A stretch of DNA of 64,000 nucleotides from Helicobacter labetoulli (GCF_003670275.1 NZ_QXJF01000004.1:1791-65790); one strand, 5' to 3'; shown: positions 28,134 to 38,959, counted from the first letter of the stretch. Numbers and translations are program-made. Notes: generated by a model not told the origin, from the sequence alone.

Positions 28134-30090
28134 TCAAAGGTTTTGCTTTAAATCTTTAATCTCCCGACTTATATCCTCCCAATTATGTGGATCAAAAATA
28201 TTTTCTCTCACACGATAGGCACGATCTATTTCTAAGTGTTCGGTGAATGGAGAATTTGTATGATATAAAATGCGGTTTGTTGCGTGTATATCTGCCATAT
28301 TATCACAATTAAGACCTGCGAATTTACACACTATAGTATAAACATCAGCATTGCTTTTTAAGCCATTATCAATTCTTAATTTGCCCTTTGCACCAAAGGG
28401 CTTTACAAGCAAAAGTGCATCTGATTGGGTGCCAAGCTGTTCAAAATTATTGTTTTGAATCTGTGAAAAACTATCATAATGACCGTGATCGCTCACAATC
28501 ACAATAGCACTTTTATCATAAATATTATTCTCTCTAAACCACTCTAGCCAATCAAGAACAAACTTTATCGCACAATATTCATTATTGTAATGCTTATCAT
28601 TATATCCATTACGATATTCTTTGGGTATAAATGCCTGATATGATTCTGGCAAGGAGCTTTGTGCAAAAACATTAGGAGCACATTGATTTTCTAGATCTAA
28701 TTGCCAAGGATAATGCGTAATCATTGACTTGATATATTTAAAAGTTTTTCTTTGTGAATTTGTGTTAGAAACAAATGGAAACATTGCTACATCAGAGACA
28801 TATCTAAGCTGTGTAGCTAACTCATCAGATAAATTTTTCTTCGCGAAAAGCCACTGACCATCACCATAAATCCTAACTCTCATTGTGTAAGGTGCAGCCT
28901 TAAAAAGACCAATGGCAAAAAGTATGGCAACAGAATCTTGTTTTTTTCTAATCTCATCAAATTGTGTTTGAATAAAATCACCCAAATTATAATGATGGAT
29001 AAAACTTCCTATGTAACTCTGTTTATCTTGATTTGCTACCAATACCGTATCACCAAAATAAGATTCAAATGTTGTAGGCAAAACCGGCACTGTATCATAC
29101 ACCGCAACCTTATATCCCTTTTGCAATAGTTTTTCTGGCAAAATAAAAAATGCTTCATCATATGAATCTTGTGCGTTTCTCACACCTTGATTATAAAGCG
29201 ATAGGCTCGTATAGTTTTCACCTCCCATTAATGCTGGAGTATTAAATTGTGTATTGTTGGAAGTTGCAAGTGTATTGTTATAGTATGTAAAACCACTTAA
29301 TTTTTCACGCAAATCCTCCTGCTGCAGGATTATATCTAAATGCGAACCGGTAAAAGCATCAAGCACTAAAACCAAAATATTAGAATCTTGTGAAAAAGAT
29401 AAAAGCTTATCATTATAAGGTGGCAAGACATTATCATATACTTTTTGTGAAACATCAACAGATAAAATTTTTACAGCATCACGCAAGGCAAAACTAACAA
29501 AAACTACACTGCACACAAACGCAAAATAAATGAAAAAACGCTTATAAACGAGTACAAATACCACAGCCATAGAGCATAAGCCAAAAATGACATCAAAATA
29601 TTTATTTTTAGGATTATAAATGGATGCACCACCTTGAAAAACAAAATTATCAAGTAAGCCATAAGTGTTAAACTCACAATCACGCACAAAGATCACGCTA
29701 TAACACGCAGCCATAAACATAAGCACACATAAACCATACACACAAAGTTTAAAAATTCTTGTTTGATATAGAAAACTCACAAGATAAATCAACATAAATG
29801 AAGACAACAAAAACCAGCCAAAAAGCTTCGCTAGAGTTGCTTTTATCTGCATAGAATCAAATTGTGAAATATCACTACTATAAACGCCATAAGGATTGAA
29901 AACAAAAACAACAAAGCAAATATTACATATCGCCATAATTGACATAATGCGATATTGCTTAAAATAGCGTTGAACAGCGTCAGCATACGGAGCAAAAACC
30001 CTATGCCATACTACCCTAAGTTTGCCCCCCCCCCCGCAGATTGCTGAATTTAGCCTTCATTATATGCCAAATTTTATATATTTTATCCAT
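28134..30090 (-). CDS. Phase-variable membrane sulfatase / phosphotransferase-like protein (switched OFF here)
   Basis: Translation should start at ATG 30090, which has GAAGGGAG upstream. After 18 codons it enters a run of 11 G (30025-30035 as C) and stops at TAG 30018-30016. With 10 (or 13) G the frame reads through into the 603-residue body, giving 651 aa. The body has about five membrane helices and then an alkaline-phosphatase-superfamily domain: Thr nucleophile in LVLVLDAFTGSH and metal ligands in VIVSDHGHYDS. Relatives are LTA-synthase/phosphoethanolamine-transferase-type enzymes that decorate surface glycans or lipids; the substrate is unknown. An internal ATG at 29945 lacks a ribosome site. 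It ends the operon-like run behind a porin gene. Confidence 0.8.
30025..30035. repeat. Homopolymer C11/G11 phase-variation tract
   Basis: Eleven C on the plus strand (G on the coding strand) inside codons 19-22 of the sulfatase-like gene. Eleven bases put the downstream frame out of register; ten restore it. Tracts of this length slip readily in Helicobacter and Campylobacter contingency genes. Confidence 0.85.
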
Positions 30091-30112
30091 ACTACTCCCT
30101 TCAATCAATTTT

Positions 30113-31357
30113 TCAAAATGCCAATTTCATACCTAGATTCACATTTGTCATATGCGGATAATATCGCTGTGAGCCACCGTGTGTGTTAAGGACATTAATA
30201 ATCCCGCTAAAATGCTCTGTAAATCCAAAATCAAGCAAGAAATTCACTTCATTTACCCTATCATAAGGCTTTAGCGGCTCATTAAGCATAGACATTGCCC
30301 TAAACTTTGTGCTACCATACACCACTGCAAAACTCACCCTATCAATAGCAAACATCACCTTGCCATACCATACATTCGCATCTACACCCTCAAGCAAGGC
30401 TCTTCCACCCCACATAAAAAATGGACTAGCACTATTGCCAAGCGTGTTTAAAGACCCCCAGCCGATATTACTCCCACTGCCAATATAGCCTCCGCTCACT
30501 TCTGCCATATCTTTTACACCTACATAGACTTTTACATCTGTGTTGTAGCCATTACCTTGATTGCCCTTTTGCACACCATAGCCTTGCTCAAAGCTCGTGG
30601 CAAAATGTCCGCTCAAGCCGATATAAGACTTTGAAGCTTCGTATCGTGCAGAGGCTTTCACACCTGTGGCATAAAACATACTTGGATTAGCAATACCATA
30701 AAACTTGACACTCATCACTTCGCCAATATGATACTTGAAGCTCGCTTGTGTTAGTCCAAGAGCATTATGCGGATTCACATCATAAAAGCCTGTCATTTTG
30801 TTATACTGCACATAACCACTATTTTTTACCCACAATGCTTCAATAAGCGCATTTGGTAACGAGCGATTACGCAGCCACACACCATCTACAAGCCTATCAG
30901 CCCATTCAGAATCTGCAAAAATACGCCCAGCTTTAATACTCGTATCACCATCAAAATACTCCAAATAGCTTTGCCCAAGCATTGTGCGATCATTCATATA
31001 AAAATCCCTAGAAGCATCGCCCTTGCCATAACGATTTGGATTGTTAGTAAGATTCCCTGCTCCCCAGATAGAATCATCATCATATTCATACAAAACACCT
31101 ACCGCTCTAAAGCTCACCGCCACACGCAAATATTTGTAGAATGCCGAGTGATAGGCTAAGCCCACACTGCCTACCATATAGCCAGATTCACTAAAATCAT
31201 TTTTACCCTTATAATTGCCTTGATTTTTTGTGCCATTTGTATAGCTCCCATATAGGGTAATATCGCCACTAGAGATTCCATTTTCTAATGCCTCATCAAT
31301 ACTATCATGCCCCCATAAACCCCCACAAAGCATAGCACCTAAAACTACTTTTTTCAT
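30113..31357 (-). CDS. Outer-membrane porin, Helicobacter OprD/Hof-like family
   Basis: 414 aa. A short signal peptide (MKKVVLGAMLCGGLWG-H) precedes DSIDEALENGISSGDITLYG, the common start of Campylobacterota OprD-like porins. About sixteen to eighteen amphipathic strands follow, and the protein ends LGMKLAF with a terminal aromatic residue. It should form a substrate-selective pore; the cargo is unknown. It lies 7 bases behind panC and 22 bases ahead of the phase-variable gene, so all three may be on one transcript. Confidence 0.8.
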   Translation of the reverse strand: MKKVVLGAMLCGGLWGHDSIDEALENGISSGDITLYGSYTNGTKNQGNYKGKNDFSESGYMVGSVGLAYHSAFYKYLRVAVSFRAVGVLYEYDDDSIWGAGNLTNNPNRYGKGDASRDFYMNDRTMLGQSYLEYFDGDTSIKAGRIFADSEWADRLVDGVWLRNRSLPNALIEALWVKNSGYVQYNKMTGFYDVNPHNALGLTQASFKYHIGEVMSVKFYGIANPSMFYATGVKASARYEASKSYIGLSGHFATSFEQGYGVQKGNQGNGYNTDVKVYVGVKDMAEVSGGYIGSGSNIGWGSLNTLGNSASPFFMWGGRALLEGVDANVWYGKVMFAIDRVSFAVVYGSTKFRAMSMLNEPLKPYDRVNEVNFLLDFGFTEHFSGIINVLNTHGGSQRYYPHMTNVNLGMKLAF

Positions 31358-31364
31358 TGTTCTC

Positions 31365-32192
31365 CTATATCCACAAATTATCTAATAAACGCGTTTTACC
31401 AACCCTCAAGGCAAGCAAAAAAATACTCTCTTGCTTTTTTACCACCGCAATAGGCTTAAGCTCTCTATTGAAAAAATCCGCATAAAAAAGCGTAGTCTCA
31501 CCCAACCTTAAAGATTCTAATGCAAGGGCTTTAAGCTTATCTACACTCATCTCGCCATTTTTAATATGCTGTTCTACCAAAGCAATTGTGCGTGGGATAC
31601 ATAAGGCAATCTCCCGTTCTTTGGCACTCAAATATATATTGCGTGAGCTTAGAGCCAACCCATCATCATCACGCACAATTTCACAAGGCACAATCTCAAT
31701 ATCCAAAAATAAATCACGCACCATTTTTTGCAAAATTAATACCTGTTGTGCATCCTTTTGCCCAAAATATGCTTTGCGTGGCTTAACAAGCATAAAAAGC
31801 TTTAGCACCACAGCAATAACTCCTGCAAAATGTGTTGGTCTATCAAAACCCTCTAAAATATAGCCCATATTTTTGGGGGGATTAAAAGTAATTTCATCAG
31901 TGCTATACATATCTTCCACACTTGGAGTAAATACCGCACTTACCCCCGCCCTTTCACATAATGCCAAGTCAGCTTCCAAAGTGCGAGGATAACTCCCAAA
32001 GTCTTCATTCTCCCCAAACTGCGTGGGATTCACAAATATGGACACGATTGTATGTGTATTTTCTTGTAGGGATTTTTCAATCAAGCTTAAATGCCCTTTA
32101 TGCAATGCCCCCATAGTCGCCACAAAGCCTACACTCTCCCCTAGCCCACTGCGGAATCTTGCCAAAGAGAGCCTATCTTTACAAACTTCCAT
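31365..32192 (-). CDS. panC: Pantothenate synthetase
   Basis: 275 aa. [12 protein letters not shown] holds the HxGH-type motif, [13 protein letters not shown] is the pantoate site, and GQKDAQQ and LSSRNIYLS (KMSKS-like) complete the active site. It condenses pantoate and beta-alanine to pantothenate for CoA. It overlaps pyrF by 14 bases, the H. pylori HP0005-HP0006 order as I recall it. Confidence 0.95.
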   Translation of the reverse strand: MEVCKDRLSLARFRSGLGESVGFVATMGALHKGHLSLIEKSLQENTHTIVSIFVNPTQFGENEDFGSYPRTLEADLALCERAGVSAVFTPSVEDMYSTDEITFNPPKNMGYILEGFDRPTHFAGVIAVVLKLFMLVKPRKAYFGQKDAQQVLILQKMVRDLFLDIEIVPCEIVRDDDGLALSSRNIYLSAKEREIALCIPRTIALVEQHIKNGEMSVDKLKALALESLRLGETTLFYADFFNRELKPIAVVKKQESIFLLALRVGKTRLLDNLWI

Positions 32193-32886
32193 TCATTACC
32201 TTTAAAATATCTTGCACCACTTCTACGGGCTTATCTGCCTTATAAATAGGGCGTCCAATCACCACAAAATCGCTTTTACACTCTCTTGCATCACGCAATG
32301 TTGCCACACGCTTTTGGTCTCCTGCACTCTCACCAAATGGACGGATTCCGGGCGTGATAGTAAGGAAGCTAGAATCTGTGCGTTGCTTGATAGCTAGACT
32401 CTCACAAGTAGAGCATACCACACCATCAATCCCAGCCCCGTAAGCCAAACTAGCAAGTTTAAGCGTATGGGAAAACACAGGTGCATTATACACCTCCATA
32501 AACTCATCATTATCAAAACTTGTCAATGCACTCACGCCAATAATAAGGGGCATTTGATATTTTTCTTTTAATCTAGCGATTTCTTTCATACTCTTAGCTC
32601 CACAACTTGTGTGGATTGTCAGCATATCAACCCCAAGCTTTTGGACTTCAATAATCGCATCAAGCATTGTATTTGGAATATCATAGAGTTTTAAATCCAA
32701 AAATATTTTATACGCACCATATTTTTTGATAGATTCTAATCCACTCACACCATCACGGATAAAGCTCCTTAACCCAACTTTGAGCCAAATATCTTGCTTT
32801 TGAGATGGTAAAAGGGTGTGTAAAGATTCTAATAGGCAAAGATTTTCTTGCAAACTTTCATTATCAAGGGCAATACAAAGCTTCAT
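32179..32886 (-). CDS. pyrF: Orotidine 5'-phosphate decarboxylase
   Basis: 235 aa. [12 protein letters not shown] carries the catalytic Asp-x-Lys-x-x-Asp set, TPGIRPFGE the C-terminal phosphate loop and VIGRPIYKA the closing motif. It makes UMP from OMP, following PyrE (7493) in the pathway. It overlaps nusB by 4 bases and panC by 14, pointing to tight co-translation. Confidence 0.95.
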   Translation of the reverse strand: MKLCIALDNESLQENLCLLESLHTLLPSQKQDIWLKVGLRSFIRDGVSGLESIKKYGAYKIFLDLKLYDIPNTMLDAIIEVQKLGVDMLTIHTSCGAKSMKEIARLKEKYQMPLIIGVSALTSFDNDEFMEVYNAPVFSHTLKLASLAYGAGIDGVVCSTCESLAIKQRTDSSFLTITPGIRPFGESAGDQKRVATLRDARECKSDFVVIGRPIYKADKPVEVVQDILKVMNGSL

Positions 32887-33398
32887 TTGTTTTTCTCCAC
32901 GCTTTGGATTGTAGAATCTAAGCCTTGTGCTTCTGCCTTTTTAGAATCTTGCCCTTTGTTAGAATCTACCACCTTGCTTGTCTGTTTTTTAGTTTCTTTA
33001 TGAGCTTTACTCAACGCATCAAGCACACCATTTAAAAAACGCGGTGCATTATCCTCACCACCATACATTTTTCCTAGCTCAATAGCTTCATTAATTACTA
33101 CAGGTGAATCTGTGTCGGTATAGAGAATCTCATACGCCCCAAGCCGCAGCATTGCTCTCTCCATTCCACCAAGCCGTGAAAAATCCCACTCCTTAAGATA
33201 AGGAATAATCGCCTCATCAATACTTTGCAAATGCTCTATCGCCCCCTGCAAAAGAAAAAAGGCAAAATCTTGTTGCTTGTTTTTGATTTTTTTTTCTTCA
33301 AGCATAATGCGTGCGATACTCAAAATGTCTTCATTTCCCAAATCATAGGCATACAGCATACCAATGACAGCCTCTCGTGCTTGTGTGCGAGTAGCCAT
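32883..33398 (-). CDS. nusB: Transcription antitermination factor NusB
   Basis: 171 aa against the usual ~138. The NusB fold is complete (TRTQAREAVIGMLYAYDLG, LGGMERAMLRLGAYEILY, VVINEAIELGKMYGG, FLNGVLD). The last ~38 residues are an extra K/S/D-rich tail (about 32886-33000) encoded around three AGAATCT copies. NusB binds boxA with NusE in rRNA antitermination. It lies 5 bases behind ribH. Confidence 0.93.
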   Translation of the reverse strand: MATRTQAREAVIGMLYAYDLGNEDILSIARIMLEEKKIKNKQQDFAFFLLQGAIEHLQSIDEAIIPYLKEWDFSRLGGMERAMLRLGAYEILYTDTDSPVVINEAIELGKMYGGEDNAPRFLNGVLDALSKAHKETKKQTSKVVDSNKGQDSKKAEAQGLDSTIQSVEKNK

Positions 33399-33403
33399 AA
33401 GTC

Positions 33404-33880
33404 TTAAGCCCCAATTTTTCTATACAGATTCACAAGCTCAATAAGCCCTGCCATAGATTCAAAGCCCTTGTTCCCCGCCTTTGTCCCCGCTCGTTCAATA
33501 GCTTGCTCAATATTATCTGTAGTCAAAACACCAAAAGTTACAGGCGCTCCGTATTTGAGCGTAACATTAGCAATGCCCTTTGTCGCCTCTGCTGAGACAT
33601 AATCAAAATGTGGTGTTGAGCCGCGTATCACTGCACCAAGACAGCAGATTCCATCATACTCACCTTGAGAAAGCACTTTTTGTAATGCAAATGGAATCTC
33701 ATAGGCGCCTGGCACAAGGATTAAATCAAGTAAATCATCTCTTCCGCCGTGTCGCAAAAAGCAGTCCTTTGCCCCTTCAATTAGCCTATCTGTAATAAAA
33801 TGATTGAATCTCGCGCTAATAATGGCGATTTTTTCATCGCCCATAAGTTGTAGTTTGCCCTCTATCACATTCATTTGCAC
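33404..33880 (-). CDS. ribH: 6,7-dimethyl-8-ribityllumazine synthase
   Basis: 158 aa. [30 protein letters not shown] and [11 protein letters not shown] are the active-site blocks in the usual order. It makes the direct precursor of riboflavin. It overlaps kdsA by 10 bases. The window also has ribA (36240) from the same pathway. Confidence 0.95.
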   Translation of the reverse strand: MQMNVIEGKLQLMGDEKIAIISARFNHFITDRLIEGAKDCFLRHGGRDDLLDLILVPGAYEIPFALQKVLSQGEYDGICCLGAVIRGSTPHFDYVSAEATKGIANVTLKYGAPVTFGVLTTDNIEQAIERAGTKAGNKGFESMAGLIELVNLYRKIGA

Positions 33881-34680
33881 TCCTTTTGTGTTAAATCAGT
33901 AATCTTTTGCAGCTCATCTATGAGTGGAAGCAAAGCGTGAGTTTGCACCATATTTGCCCCATCGCTCAACGCCTCTTTTGGATTAAGATGAGTTTCCATA
34001 AAAAAGCCATCAACACCAACCGCCGCAGCCGCTCTAGCAAGATATGGCACAAACGAACTATCTCCTCCGCTTTTGCCACCTGCTGCTCCGGGCATTTGCA
34101 CACTATGGGTTGCATCAAAAATTACTGGTGCAAAAGATCGCATAATTACCAAAGATCGCATATCTACCACGAGATTCCCATAGCCAAAGCTACTGCCGCG
34201 TTCTGTAAGCCAAATCTTATATTCCTTTGATTGCTCATAAGTCGCCTGTGTGCCACCACGCGTTTTAATCGCTTTTAAAACGCTATGTTGCATATCCGCA
34301 GGATTCATAAACTGCCCTTTTTTAATATTGACAATACAATTAGTCTTTGCAACCGCTACAATCAAATCTGTCTGCCGACACAAAAATGCCGGAATCTGAA
34401 TAATATCCGCCACTTCAGCAATCGCCTCTGCCTGATAGCTTTCGTGAATATCTGTGATGATTTTGTAGCCAAATTTAGTTTTAATCTCTTCTAGCATCGC
34501 TAAACCCTTCTCTAAGCCCGGTCCGCGATAAGATTCTAAACTTGTGCGATTTGCCTTATCAAAACTCGCTTTAAAATAAAAATCAATCTGTGGATTCTCT
34601 GCTAAAGGCTTTAAAGCTTCTGCCACAGCATTCAAACCCTCTGCACTCTCAATGACGCAAGGTCCACTCATCAGTATCAT
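33871..34680 (-). CDS. kdsA: 3-deoxy-D-manno-octulosonate 8-phosphate synthase
   Basis: 269 aa. GPCVIES at the start, [27 protein letters not shown] and [10 protein letters not shown] are the KDO8P synthase blocks. It makes the Kdo precursor for lipopolysaccharide core. It overlaps the carbonic anhydrase gene by 4 bases and ribH by 10 on one strand. Confidence 0.95.
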   Translation of the reverse strand: MILMSGPCVIESAEGLNAVAEALKPLAENPQIDFYFKASFDKANRTSLESYRGPGLEKGLAMLEEIKTKFGYKIITDIHESYQAEAIAEVADIIQIPAFLCRQTDLIVAVAKTNCIVNIKKGQFMNPADMQHSVLKAIKTRGGTQATYEQSKEYKIWLTERGSSFGYGNLVVDMRSLVIMRSFAPVIFDATHSVQMPGAAGGKSGGDSSFVPYLARAAAAVGVDGFFMETHLNPKEALSDGANMVQTHALLPLIDELQKITDLTQKECK

Positions 34681-35333
34681 ACATTCTCCTTTTTAATTTG
34701 ATTTATCGTCTTAAACTCTCGCTTTATCATATTGTAGTTTAGAATTTCACCCGTTTCTATGATGTAATACCACCCATAGACATTTAGCTCACCCTTATCA
34801 AACCGCTCCTCCACGAAAGGATAAGTCATTAGATTCTCAAGCTGATGCTCTATATTCATCTGCTCCATAAGCCAAGTGCGTTTGGCTTTGGAGTTTGGTT
34901 TGAGGGCATCTACCTTTTGTTTGACTGGCTCTAAAAGCTCTATCCATTTTTGGACATAAGGGGCATTCTCAAGCTTCTCTGGTGGCTCATAAACCGCCGA
35001 ACACGCCCCACAATCGCTATGCCCACAAATGATAATATTCTTAATATTTAAAATACTCAAAGCATACTCTATGGCTGAAGTCGTTGCTAAATACCCATCG
35101 CGTATGCCTTTATTTTTTCCCAAATATGGCGGCACAAGATTCCCCATATTGCGTATGACAAACAAATCTCCGGGTAAAGAGTTTGTAATCAAATTTGGCA
35201 CAACGCGTGAATCTGTGCAAGTGATAAGAAGTGTATGAGGTTCTTGATGTTTTTTAAGACTCTCATATAGCTCTTTATGTTCGTTAAAATCCTCCTCACG
35301 AAACTTCACCGCCCCTTGAAATAACTCTTTCAT
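34677..35333 (-). CDS. can: Beta-class carbonic anhydrase
   Basis: 218 aa. Zinc ligands lie in TCTDSRVVP (Cys-x-Asp-x-Arg) and CGHSDCGAC (His/Cys). It interconverts CO2 and bicarbonate in the cytosol, important for capnophilic bacteria. It is the first gene of the run leading through kdsA, ribH, nusB, pyrF and panC to the porin. H. pylori names the same gene icfA (HP0004). Confidence 0.93.
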   Translation of the reverse strand: MKELFQGAVKFREEDFNEHKELYESLKKHQEPHTLLITCTDSRVVPNLITNSLPGDLFVIRNMGNLVPPYLGKNKGIRDGYLATTSAIEYALSILNIKNIIICGHSDCGACSAVYEPPEKLENAPYVQKWIELLEPVKQKVDALKPNSKAKRTWLMEQMNIEHQLENLMTYPFVEERFDKGELNVYGWYYIIETGEILNYNMIKREFKTINQIKKENV

Positions 35334-35428
35334 TCTGCTCCTTTGGCATTACACTTTTTATGCCTAATTTTTATAAATCCGCCCAAACCTCTTACCTTAT
35401 AGGCTAGATTCTGTAAAAAAATTATGGC

Positions 35429-35434
35429 ATTATA
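35429..35434 (-). promoter_or_regulatory. Candidate -10 box for the carbonic anhydrase operon
   Basis: TATAAT on the minus strand, about 95 bases before the ATG at 35333, in the divergent gap with dedA. No clear -35 is seen, which is common in Helicobacter. Confidence 0.4.
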
Positions 35435-35490
35435 TCAAACTAAAATAATCACAACGCAACTTTAATTTATTTATTTTAAGGAGCTAAAGA

Positions 35491-36177
35491 ATGGGTGAAA
35501 TACTTGGAAGTATTATAAATGGTATTGTTGAGATTGTAGGCACACTTGGCTATGTTGGAATTTTTCTTATGATGTTTTTAGAATCTAGCTTTTTTCCTTT
35601 TCCTTCTGAAGTGGTGATGATACCTGCTGGATATTTGGTTTATACCGGAGAGATGAATGCTATTATTGCTGTGCTATGTGGGATTGCTGGCTCTTTGGCT
35701 GGAGCATTGTTTAACTACTACTTGGCATTAAAATTTGGGAGAGATTTTCTTATCCGTTATGGAAAATACTTTTTTTTCACTGAATCTACTATGCAAAAAA
35801 TGGAAGATTTTTTTACAAAGCACGGACCCATCAGCACATTTATAGGGCGATTAATCACCGTTGTTAGGCAATACATCTCCCTCCCTGCTGGATTAGCCAA
35901 AATGAATCTGGCTAAATTTTGCCTTTACACCTCGCTTGGTGCGGGCATTTGGGTGATTATCCTAACAATTATTGGCTATTATGCTGGAGTGCTTTTTGAC
36001 ACAGGCATTAGTGTAGATTCTATTATCCACGCTTTTACTTCACACACACCAAGCCCACAAGAGCTAGAGCTTAAAGGGCTTGTCAAACAAGCGGGGCTTT
36101 ACACGCTAGGCTTTGTGGTAGTCTGCTTTGGTGGATATTTACTCTATTGGCGTTTGAAAAAGAAAAATTACTTATGA
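35491..36177 (+). CDS. DedA family membrane protein
   Basis: 228 aa. [38 protein letters not shown] and [20 protein letters not shown] are DedA hallmarks (acidic residue, reentrant region, R-x-x-P-x-R/G motif). Five to six membrane helices. DedA proteins help recycle undecaprenyl phosphate or other lipids. AAGGAG precedes the ATG. A second DedA protein is encoded at 51854. Confidence 0.9.
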   Translation: MGEILGSIINGIVEIVGTLGYVGIFLMMFLESSFFPFPSEVVMIPAGYLVYTGEMNAIIAVLCGIAGSLAGALFNYYLALKFGRDFLIRYGKYFFFTESTMQKMEDFFTKHGPISTFIGRLITVVRQYISLPAGLAKMNLAKFCLYTSLGAGIWVIILTIIGYYAGVLFDTGISVDSIIHAFTSHTPSPQELELKGLVKQAGLYTLGFVVVCFGGYLLYWRLKKKNYL

Positions 36178-36239
36178 TTAATCAAAACATTTTAGAATCG
36201 CTCTTTTTAACAAATTATATAAACAAAGGATAAAAGATA

Positions 36240-36824
36240 ATGCAATATGACATTTCCAATCAAGCAAAACTTCCAACGCGTTTTGGGGATTTTTTTACAA
36301 TGAGTTTTCGTGAGTATCTAGCAGATTCTACAACACGAGAACATCTTGTGGTTTTTACGCAACATCTTAGTGAAACTCCATTAGTGAGAATCCACTCCGA
36401 ATGCCTAACTGGCGATGTTTTTGGCTCACAAAAATGCGATTGCGGCAATGAACTTGCCCTTGCGATGGAGAAAATCGCTCAAAGCGATGATGGCGGTATG
36501 CTTATTTATTTACGACAAGAAGGACGCGGGATAGGACTATTTAATAAGATTAATGCTTACGCTCTGCAAGATGAGGGCTATGACACGGTGGAGGCAAATC
36601 AAAAGCTAGGCTTTGATGGCGATATGCGAAGCTATGAGATTGTGGGTGAGATCTTTAAGCATTTTAATATTACACAAATCAATCTCCTTACAAATAATCC
36701 ACGCAAGATTCACGCCTTAGAGCCGTATGCAAAAGTTGTGCGACATAGCATTATTACCCCTTGTAATCCGCACAATAAAGCCTATCTTGAAGTCAAAAAA
36801 CAAAAGCTTGGGCATTTACTCTAA
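36240..36824 (+). CDS. ribA: GTP cyclohydrolase II
   Basis: 194 aa. Zinc ligands are in [29 protein letters not shown] is the GTP-opening site and LLTNNPRKI the C-terminal block. It opens GTP, the first step of riboflavin synthesis. It is the stand-alone form, not fused to RibB. It begins the plus-strand run that continues into moeA. Confidence 0.95.
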   Translation: MQYDISNQAKLPTRFGDFFTMSFREYLADSTTREHLVVFTQHLSETPLVRIHSECLTGDVFGSQKCDCGNELALAMEKIAQSDDGGMLIYLRQEGRGIGLFNKINAYALQDEGYDTVEANQKLGFDGDMRSYEIVGEIFKHFNITQINLLTNNPRKIHALEPYAKVVRHSIITPCNPHNKAYLEVKKQKLGHLL

Positions 36825-36858
36825 GAGAGCCTAAAGATTCTAATGCAAGGACACAAAA

Positions 36859-38100
36859 ATGGCAGATTTTCCTAAACTCATCAGCTACCAAGAAGCCATC
36901 AATATTTTAAACACCATTCCACTAGAACCACTAGGCACACAGCAGGTGCATTTTAAAAACGCTTTGAATAGAATCTTAGCTCAAGATATAAAAGCCCCTT
37001 GTGATGTCCCAGCCTACCCTACTGCGGCGATGGACGGCTATGCGATTATGTTTGAGGACTTAGAGCTACTTGCCACACAAGGACTAGCTATCCTCCTGCC
37101 AAATAAAGCCGGAAACCCCACTCGCCCCAATCTCACAAAAGCCCACGCAATAAAAACTTTCACCGGTTCCATAATGCCGCTTAATGCCGATACGCTTGTC
37201 ATTGTAGAGCATATCACACTGAAAGATGACAGAATCTTTCTTAACGCCCCCATAGATTCTATCCGTAAATCCCAGTGGATACGCCAAATTGGCGATAACT
37301 ATAAGGAAAATGAGATTTTACTCCATAAAGGCGATAAAATTGGTGCTTTTGAAGTAGGCTTGTTAGCAGAGCTTAATCAAAGCTTTGTGCAAGTGTATCA
37401 AAAGACAAAAGTTGGAATCTTGTGCGTGGGTGATGAGATCATTGAAGTGGGGCAGGATAGCCCACATCAAAATGTCGTGCGGAGTGTCAATACACACCTT
37501 TTAGAATCTTTGCTTTTGCAAATGGGACAAGAGCCTATCATTTATCCTATCACAAAAGATGATAAAACTCTTATCAAAGCAGCCTACACTCAAGCGTTAA
37601 AAGAGTGTGATATGCTACTTACCACCGGTGGTATGAGTATGGGAGATTATGACTATACACAAGAGGTAATGCAAGAATTAAGCCAGATTCACTTCAAAGG
37701 TGTGCGATTAAAACCGGGCAAACCTGTTGCATTTGGGAGTGCTAACAATACGCTTATTTTGGGCTTACCGGGCTTTCCAAATTCCTGTGCGGTAACCTTT
37801 TTGCTCTTTGGCACAACTCTCCTTGCTCGTTTGCACAATAGAATCCACAAGCCCCTATGCCTTGAAGCCACCCTACTTGAAGAATGCAAGCGCAGTGATT
37901 CTCGCCTAGAGTTTCGTGTTTGTGAAGTGTTTTCACACAATGGCAAATTAAGCATAAGTTTTGCAAGTAAAAAATCCATACAAAGCTCAATGGTGAATAA
38001 TCTCACGCACAACACTGCCCTTGCGATTCTAGAAGAAAATGGCAGCGATTTACCCAAAGGTGCGATGGTGCAAGTGATGTTCCTTCATCATCTTGTGTAA
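36859..38100 (+). CDS. moeA: Molybdopterin molybdenumtransferase
   Basis: 413 aa. PAYPTAAMDGYAI (substrate loop), FTGSIMPLNADTLVIVEH, GVLxTGDEI-like ILCVGDEII and TTGGMSMGDYD are the MoeA blocks; LKPGKPVAFG and LPGFPNSC follow. It inserts molybdate into adenylylated molybdopterin. It heads a compact set with moaD, moaE, mobB, mog and moaC, which covers most steps after MoaA. Confidence 0.95.
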   Translation: MADFPKLISYQEAINILNTIPLEPLGTQQVHFKNALNRILAQDIKAPCDVPAYPTAAMDGYAIMFEDLELLATQGLAILLPNKAGNPTRPNLTKAHAIKTFTGSIMPLNADTLVIVEHITLKDDRIFLNAPIDSIRKSQWIRQIGDNYKENEILLHKGDKIGAFEVGLLAELNQSFVQVYQKTKVGILCVGDEIIEVGQDSPHQNVVRSVNTHLLESLLLQMGQEPIIYPITKDDKTLIKAAYTQALKECDMLLTTGGMSMGDYDYTQEVMQELSQIHFKGVRLKPGKPVAFGSANNTLILGLPGFPNSCAVTFLLFGTTLLARLHNRIHKPLCLEATLLEECKRSDSRLEFRVCEVFSHNGKLSISFASKKSIQSSMVNNLTHNTALAILEENGSDLPKGAMVQVMFLHHLV

Positions 38101-38126
38101 AATCTCAAGCAAAGGAGTGTTTATTT

Positions 38127-38351
38127 ATGGTAAAAGTTGAATTTTTAGGACCGATGAGCTATATCCCCTCTATGGAGCTAGAAGTAAACACATTGCAGGA
38201 ATTAAAGGAAGTTTTAGGCAAAGATTCTGCTTTGCAGCAATGGCTTGAGATTAGTGCGGTGGCTGTTAATGATGAGATTGTTGAAAATCTCTCACACCCA
38301 CTACATAATGGCGATAAGATAGCCTTACTCCCTCCTGTGTGTGGTGGATAA
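38127..38351 (+). CDS. moaD: Molybdopterin synthase small subunit
   Basis: 74 aa, ubiquitin-like, ending in the Gly-Gly needed for thiocarboxylate formation (LPPVCGG). It carries sulfur to precursor Z within molybdopterin synthase. AAGGAG precedes the ATG. Its stop codon TAA shares one base with the moaE ATG. Confidence 0.95.
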   Translation: MVKVEFLGPMSYIPSMELEVNTLQELKEVLGKDSALQQWLEISAVAVNDEIVENLSHPLHNGDKIALLPPVCGG

Positions 38352-38959
38352 TGCTAAGTTTATATAACGGAGCATTGCCAACAGACAAGCTTTACACACA
38401 ATGGGAAGCAATGGCTCAAAGTAAAAATTATGGAGCGGTGAGTATTTTTAGCGGTATCGTGCGAAGAGAGCAGAATCTAAAATCTCAAAACCCAAAAACG
38501 CCGACTGCGGAAATATCTTTAGATAATTTCAAGGGTTGTGCAGATTCTTGTGCGAGGAGTTTATTAGATATAAATGACAAAGCACAAGAAGCAAGCTCCC
38601 TTGAAAGTGCTGAAAAGATGACGCAGATTCTAGATTCTAGTGATATAGAAGCGCTTAGTTTTGATATTTATAAGCCATTGTTAGAAAAGTGGTTTCACTC
38701 GTGGCAGGAGAGAGCCCATAATATGGGGGCTTATGTATGTATGGCACATAGCATAGGTGATGTGCCTTGTGGGAAAAGCTCTTTTATGTGTGCTATTATC
38801 TCATCTCATCGCAAGGTTGCACTTAGCTTGTATGCAGAGTTTGTAGAGGATTTTAAAGCCAACGCACCTATTTGGAAATATGACATTATCAATGGGCAAA
38901 GAATCTATGCCAAAACGCGAAGCAAAGCCCTTAAAGGAAGTGGTATCTTATGCAGTTAG
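38351..38959 (+). CDS. moaE: Molybdopterin synthase large subunit with an internal insert
   Basis: 202 aa against the usual ~145-150. The start at 38351 overlaps the moaD stop. The family blocks are NYGAVSIFSGIVR near the N-terminus, then IEALSFDIYKPLLEKWF, and the C-terminal VPCGKSSFMCAIISSHRK and PIWKYDI. Between them lies an extra stretch of about 57 residues (roughly 41-98, bases 38471-38644). It is S/E/D-rich and carries four AGAWTCT copies, two of them back to back. It should be a surface loop. The active-site lysines appear intact. Confidence 0.93.
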   Translation: MLSLYNGALPTDKLYTQWEAMAQSKNYGAVSIFSGIVRREQNLKSQNPKTPTAEISLDNFKGCADSCARSLLDINDKAQEASSLESAEKMTQILDSSDIEALSFDIYKPLLEKWFHSWQERAHNMGAYVCMAHSIGDVPCGKSSFMCAIISSHRKVALSLYAEFVEDFKANAPIWKYDIINGQRIYAKTRSKALKGSGILCS

